A stretch of DNA of 64,000 nucleotides from Methylobacterium sp. SyP6R. GTDB lineage: Bacteria; Pseudomonadota; Alphaproteobacteria; Rhizobiales; Beijerinckiaceae. Position 1 is the stretch's first letter. Every line of letters starts with the position of its first letter. The translations under genes and the position numbers were made by a program. This document shows positions 62,546-64,000 of this stretch, in pieces. A model generated the notes under the pieces. The model saw only the letters and a list, made by a program, of their open reading frames with translations. It did not search any database and was not told where the DNA came from. The DNA lies in the NCBI RefSeq assembly GCF_019216885.1, contig NZ_JAAQRC020000001.1, positions 2,958,501-3,022,500 of the forward strand, written 5' to 3'.

Positions 62546-63559
62546 ATGAGCGCCACCGCCGCCCCCTCCCTCACCCAGCAGGTCACCGAGATCCCGGCCG
62601 GCGCCCATGTCATCGCGGCGCACTGGCTCGGCCGGCAGCTCGCCCTGGCGCTCGGCGACGGGGCGGTGCTCCTCGTCGCGGAAGGGGGCGAGGCCACCCG
62701 GGTCGAGGCCCACCCGGAGGCCGGCATCCTGGTCGCCGCGGGCGACGGCAAGCGCCTCGTCACCGGCGGCGACGACGGACGGGTGGTCGCGGTCAAGGCC
62801 GACGGGACCCTCGAGGAGGTCGCGACGGCCAAGGGCGGCGCCTGGATCGACGCGCTGGCCCTGCATCCGGACGGCGGCGTCGCCTATGCGGCCGGCAAGC
62901 GCGTCGTCGCCCGCGACGCCAAGGGCCGCGAAAAGCTTTTCGAGGCGCCCTCCACCGCCCGCGGCCTCGCCTTCGCGCCCAAGGGCTACCGCCTGGCGGT
63001 GGCGCATTACGGCGGCGCCTCCCTGTGGTACCCGAACCTCGACACCCCGCCCGAGGCCCTGACCTGGAAGGGCTCGCACATCGACGTGATCTGGTCGATG
63101 GATGGGCGCTTCGTCATCACGACGATGCAGGAGAACGCCCTGCACGGCTGGCGCCTCCAGCCCGATCGCGGCCACATGCGGATGACCGGCTACCCGGCCA
63201 AGGTGCGCTCCACCGCCTGGTCGTCCGACGGCGACTGGCTGGCGACGAGCGGCGCCGAGGCGGTGATCGTCTGGCCGTTCGATTCCAAGGAAGGCCCGAC
63301 CGGCAAGGCGCCGCGGGAATGCGGCGTGCGCCCGGCCCGGGTCTCGCGGGTGGCGTTCCACCCCAAGGCCCCGGTCCTGGCGGCGGGCTACGAGGATGGC
63401 TGCGTGCTGCTCATCCGCTTCACTGACGCCTCCGAGCTGCTGGTGCGTCCCGCGGTGCGGGGCAGCGCCGTGACGGCGATGAGCTGGCATTCGGGCGGCG
63501 AGCACCTCGCCTTCGGCTGCGCCGACGGCCAGGCCGGTCTCCTCAGCCTGCCGCGCTGA
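62546..63559 (+). CDS. WD40-repeat protein
   Basis: The 337-residue protein consists of about seven WD40-like repeats with Trp-Asp-type ends. Visible units include Gly-Asp-Asp-Gly-Arg-Val-Val, Ile-Trp-Ser-Met-Asp-Gly-Arg-Phe-Val, Leu-His-Gly-Trp, Ala-Val-Ile-Val-Trp-Pro and Tyr-Glu-Asp-Gly-Cys-Val. It forms a beta-propeller scaffold for protein contacts. It lacks a signal peptide, so it is cytoplasmic. It is followed at four bases by the next small gene. Confidence 0.8.
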   Translation: MSATAAPSLTQQVTEIPAGAHVIAAHWLGRQLALALGDGAVLLVAEGGEATRVEAHPEAGILVAAGDGKRLVTGGDDGRVVAVKADGTLEEVATAKGGAWIDALALHPDGGVAYAAGKRVVARDAKGREKLFEAPSTARGLAFAPKGYRLAVAHYGGASLWYPNLDTPPEALTWKGSHIDVIWSMDGRFVITTMQENALHGWRLQPDRGHMRMTGYPAKVRSTAWSSDGDWLATSGAEAVIVWPFDSKEGPTGKAPRECGVRPARVSRVAFHPKAPVLAAGYEDGCVLLIRFTDASELLVRPAVRGSAVTAMSWHSGGEHLAFGCADGQAGLLSLPR

Positions 63560-63563
63560 CGCG

Positions 63564-63830
63564 ATGAACCTCCTCGGCGCCTTCCGGAAGCGCCCCTCGC
63601 CGGATGCGGCGGCGCGAGCCCGGGTGGCCGAGATCGCCCGCCGCCTCGGCGGCTTCGACCCCGAGGTGACGCTCGCCGTCAACGAGATTTCTTGCGCCGA
63701 TCCGGCCTGCCCGGGCACCGAGACGGTGATCCTGGTCATGGTCCCCGGCGCCCGCTCGCGCGCCTGCAAGGTGGCAAAGCCCCTGGAGTCGGTGACGGAG
63801 GAGGACGTGGCGGCGGCTTTGGACGGCTGA
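63564..63830 (+). CDS. Conserved small protein linked to the WD40 gene
   Basis: The 88-residue protein has a central Cys-Ala-Asp-Pro-Ala-Cys-Pro-Gly-Thr-Glu-Thr segment with two cysteines in a Cys-X4-Cys pair. A Val-Thr-Glu-Glu-Asp-Val-Ala-Ala-Ala-Leu tail ends it. I do not recognise a function. The near-overlap with the WD40 gene implies an operon and possibly a complex. Confidence 0.65.
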   Translation: MNLLGAFRKRPSPDAAARARVAEIARRLGGFDPEVTLAVNEISCADPACPGTETVILVMVPGARSRACKVAKPLESVTEEDVAAALDG

Positions 63831-63929
63831 TCCATCGCCTTCACAAAGGCGCGGGAACCGTCCAGATTCCATCCGAGGGACGTCCGGGTGGTTCCGGGCG
63901 GTCGTCTCGGCGAGGCTGGCAGCAGAGCG

Positions 63930-64000
63930 ATGAAGACCCGACGCCCGAAACGCCGCTTGCCGCAAGGTCATGAGGCCGATACTCTCCCGCCCAGGCACAT
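63930..64000 (+). other. Possible start of the next gene at the window edge
   Basis: An ATG at 63930 opens a frame that remains open to the end of the window (Lys-Thr-Arg-Arg-Pro-Lys-Arg-Arg). The ribosome binding site is weak and too little is visible to judge. Confidence 0.2.

Overview
The window is a chromosomal stretch of a high-GC alphaproteobacterium, most likely Methylobacterium or a close relative in the Hyphomicrobiales. The signs are the C-terminus of the Irr iron/heme regulator, a homolog of the formaldehyde-activating enzyme Fae, FlaF, split metX/metW methionine genes, and very long GC-rich intergenic palindromes. Almost all of it is housekeeping and transport genes. I saw no prophage, intact insertion sequence or CRISPR array.

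Layout. 1-4.8 kb: end of irr, an SH3-domain secreted protein, a 2-hydroxyacid dehydrogenase, OsmC, RecX, and a TAXI-type TRAP binding protein. 4.8-6 kb: a small accessory patch with a GNAT acetyltransferase, a palindromic repeat, an apparent BrnT toxin remnant and an HTH antitoxin. 6-9.3 kb: an MFS exporter and kpsT/kpsE-like capsule-export genes. 9.6-13 kb: the complete efeUOB iron uptake operon. 13-18 kb: a polysaccharide deacetylase, a small secreted protein, a FUSC-family membrane protein and hicAB. 17.9-20.8 kb: metW, metX and a divergent chorismate mutase. 21-27.7 kb: an MHS-type transporter and the cyoABCD-SURF1 quinol oxidase operon. 28-37.6 kb: a ugp-type sugar-phosphate ABC transporter in two pieces (BA and EC), separated by a TPP enzyme and a CoA-transferase, followed by a PfkB kinase and a Uma2 nuclease. 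38-42 kb: an unknown 134-aa protein, a multicopper oxidase and msrQ. 42.3-45.1 kb: two identical tRNA-Phe genes and a type IA topoisomerase. 45.7-51.9 kb: an ArsR-methyltransferase regulator with a perfect operator palindrome, then metF, a small coiled-coil gene and metH. 52-58 kb: vapBC, a lipoprotein, the Fae-like protein, a collagen-like secreted protein, several small hypotheticals, flaF and a metallophosphoesterase. 58.2-61 kb: a 181-aa secreted protein with exbB, exbD and tonB. 61.3-64 kb: a secreted protein, a single-domain response regulator, a WD40 protein and a small conserved protein.

How the genes fit together. Iron is a recurring theme (irr, efeUOB, exbBD-tonB). Methionine/SAM metabolism appears twice: metXW makes the activated homoserine, and the regulator-metF-metH operon recycles homocysteine, probably under control of the palindrome upstream.

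The most distinctive non-coding content is three families of long palindromic intergenic repeats. One has two copies bracketing the TPP-enzyme gene, one has identical GTCAT...ATGAC ends in three copies, and one shows hairpin-inside-hairpin nesting at two loci. The most interesting genes are the Fae paralog lacking the catalytic histidine, the collagen-like protein, the regulator-methyltransferase fusion, and the toxin remnant cut off at a repeat boundary.
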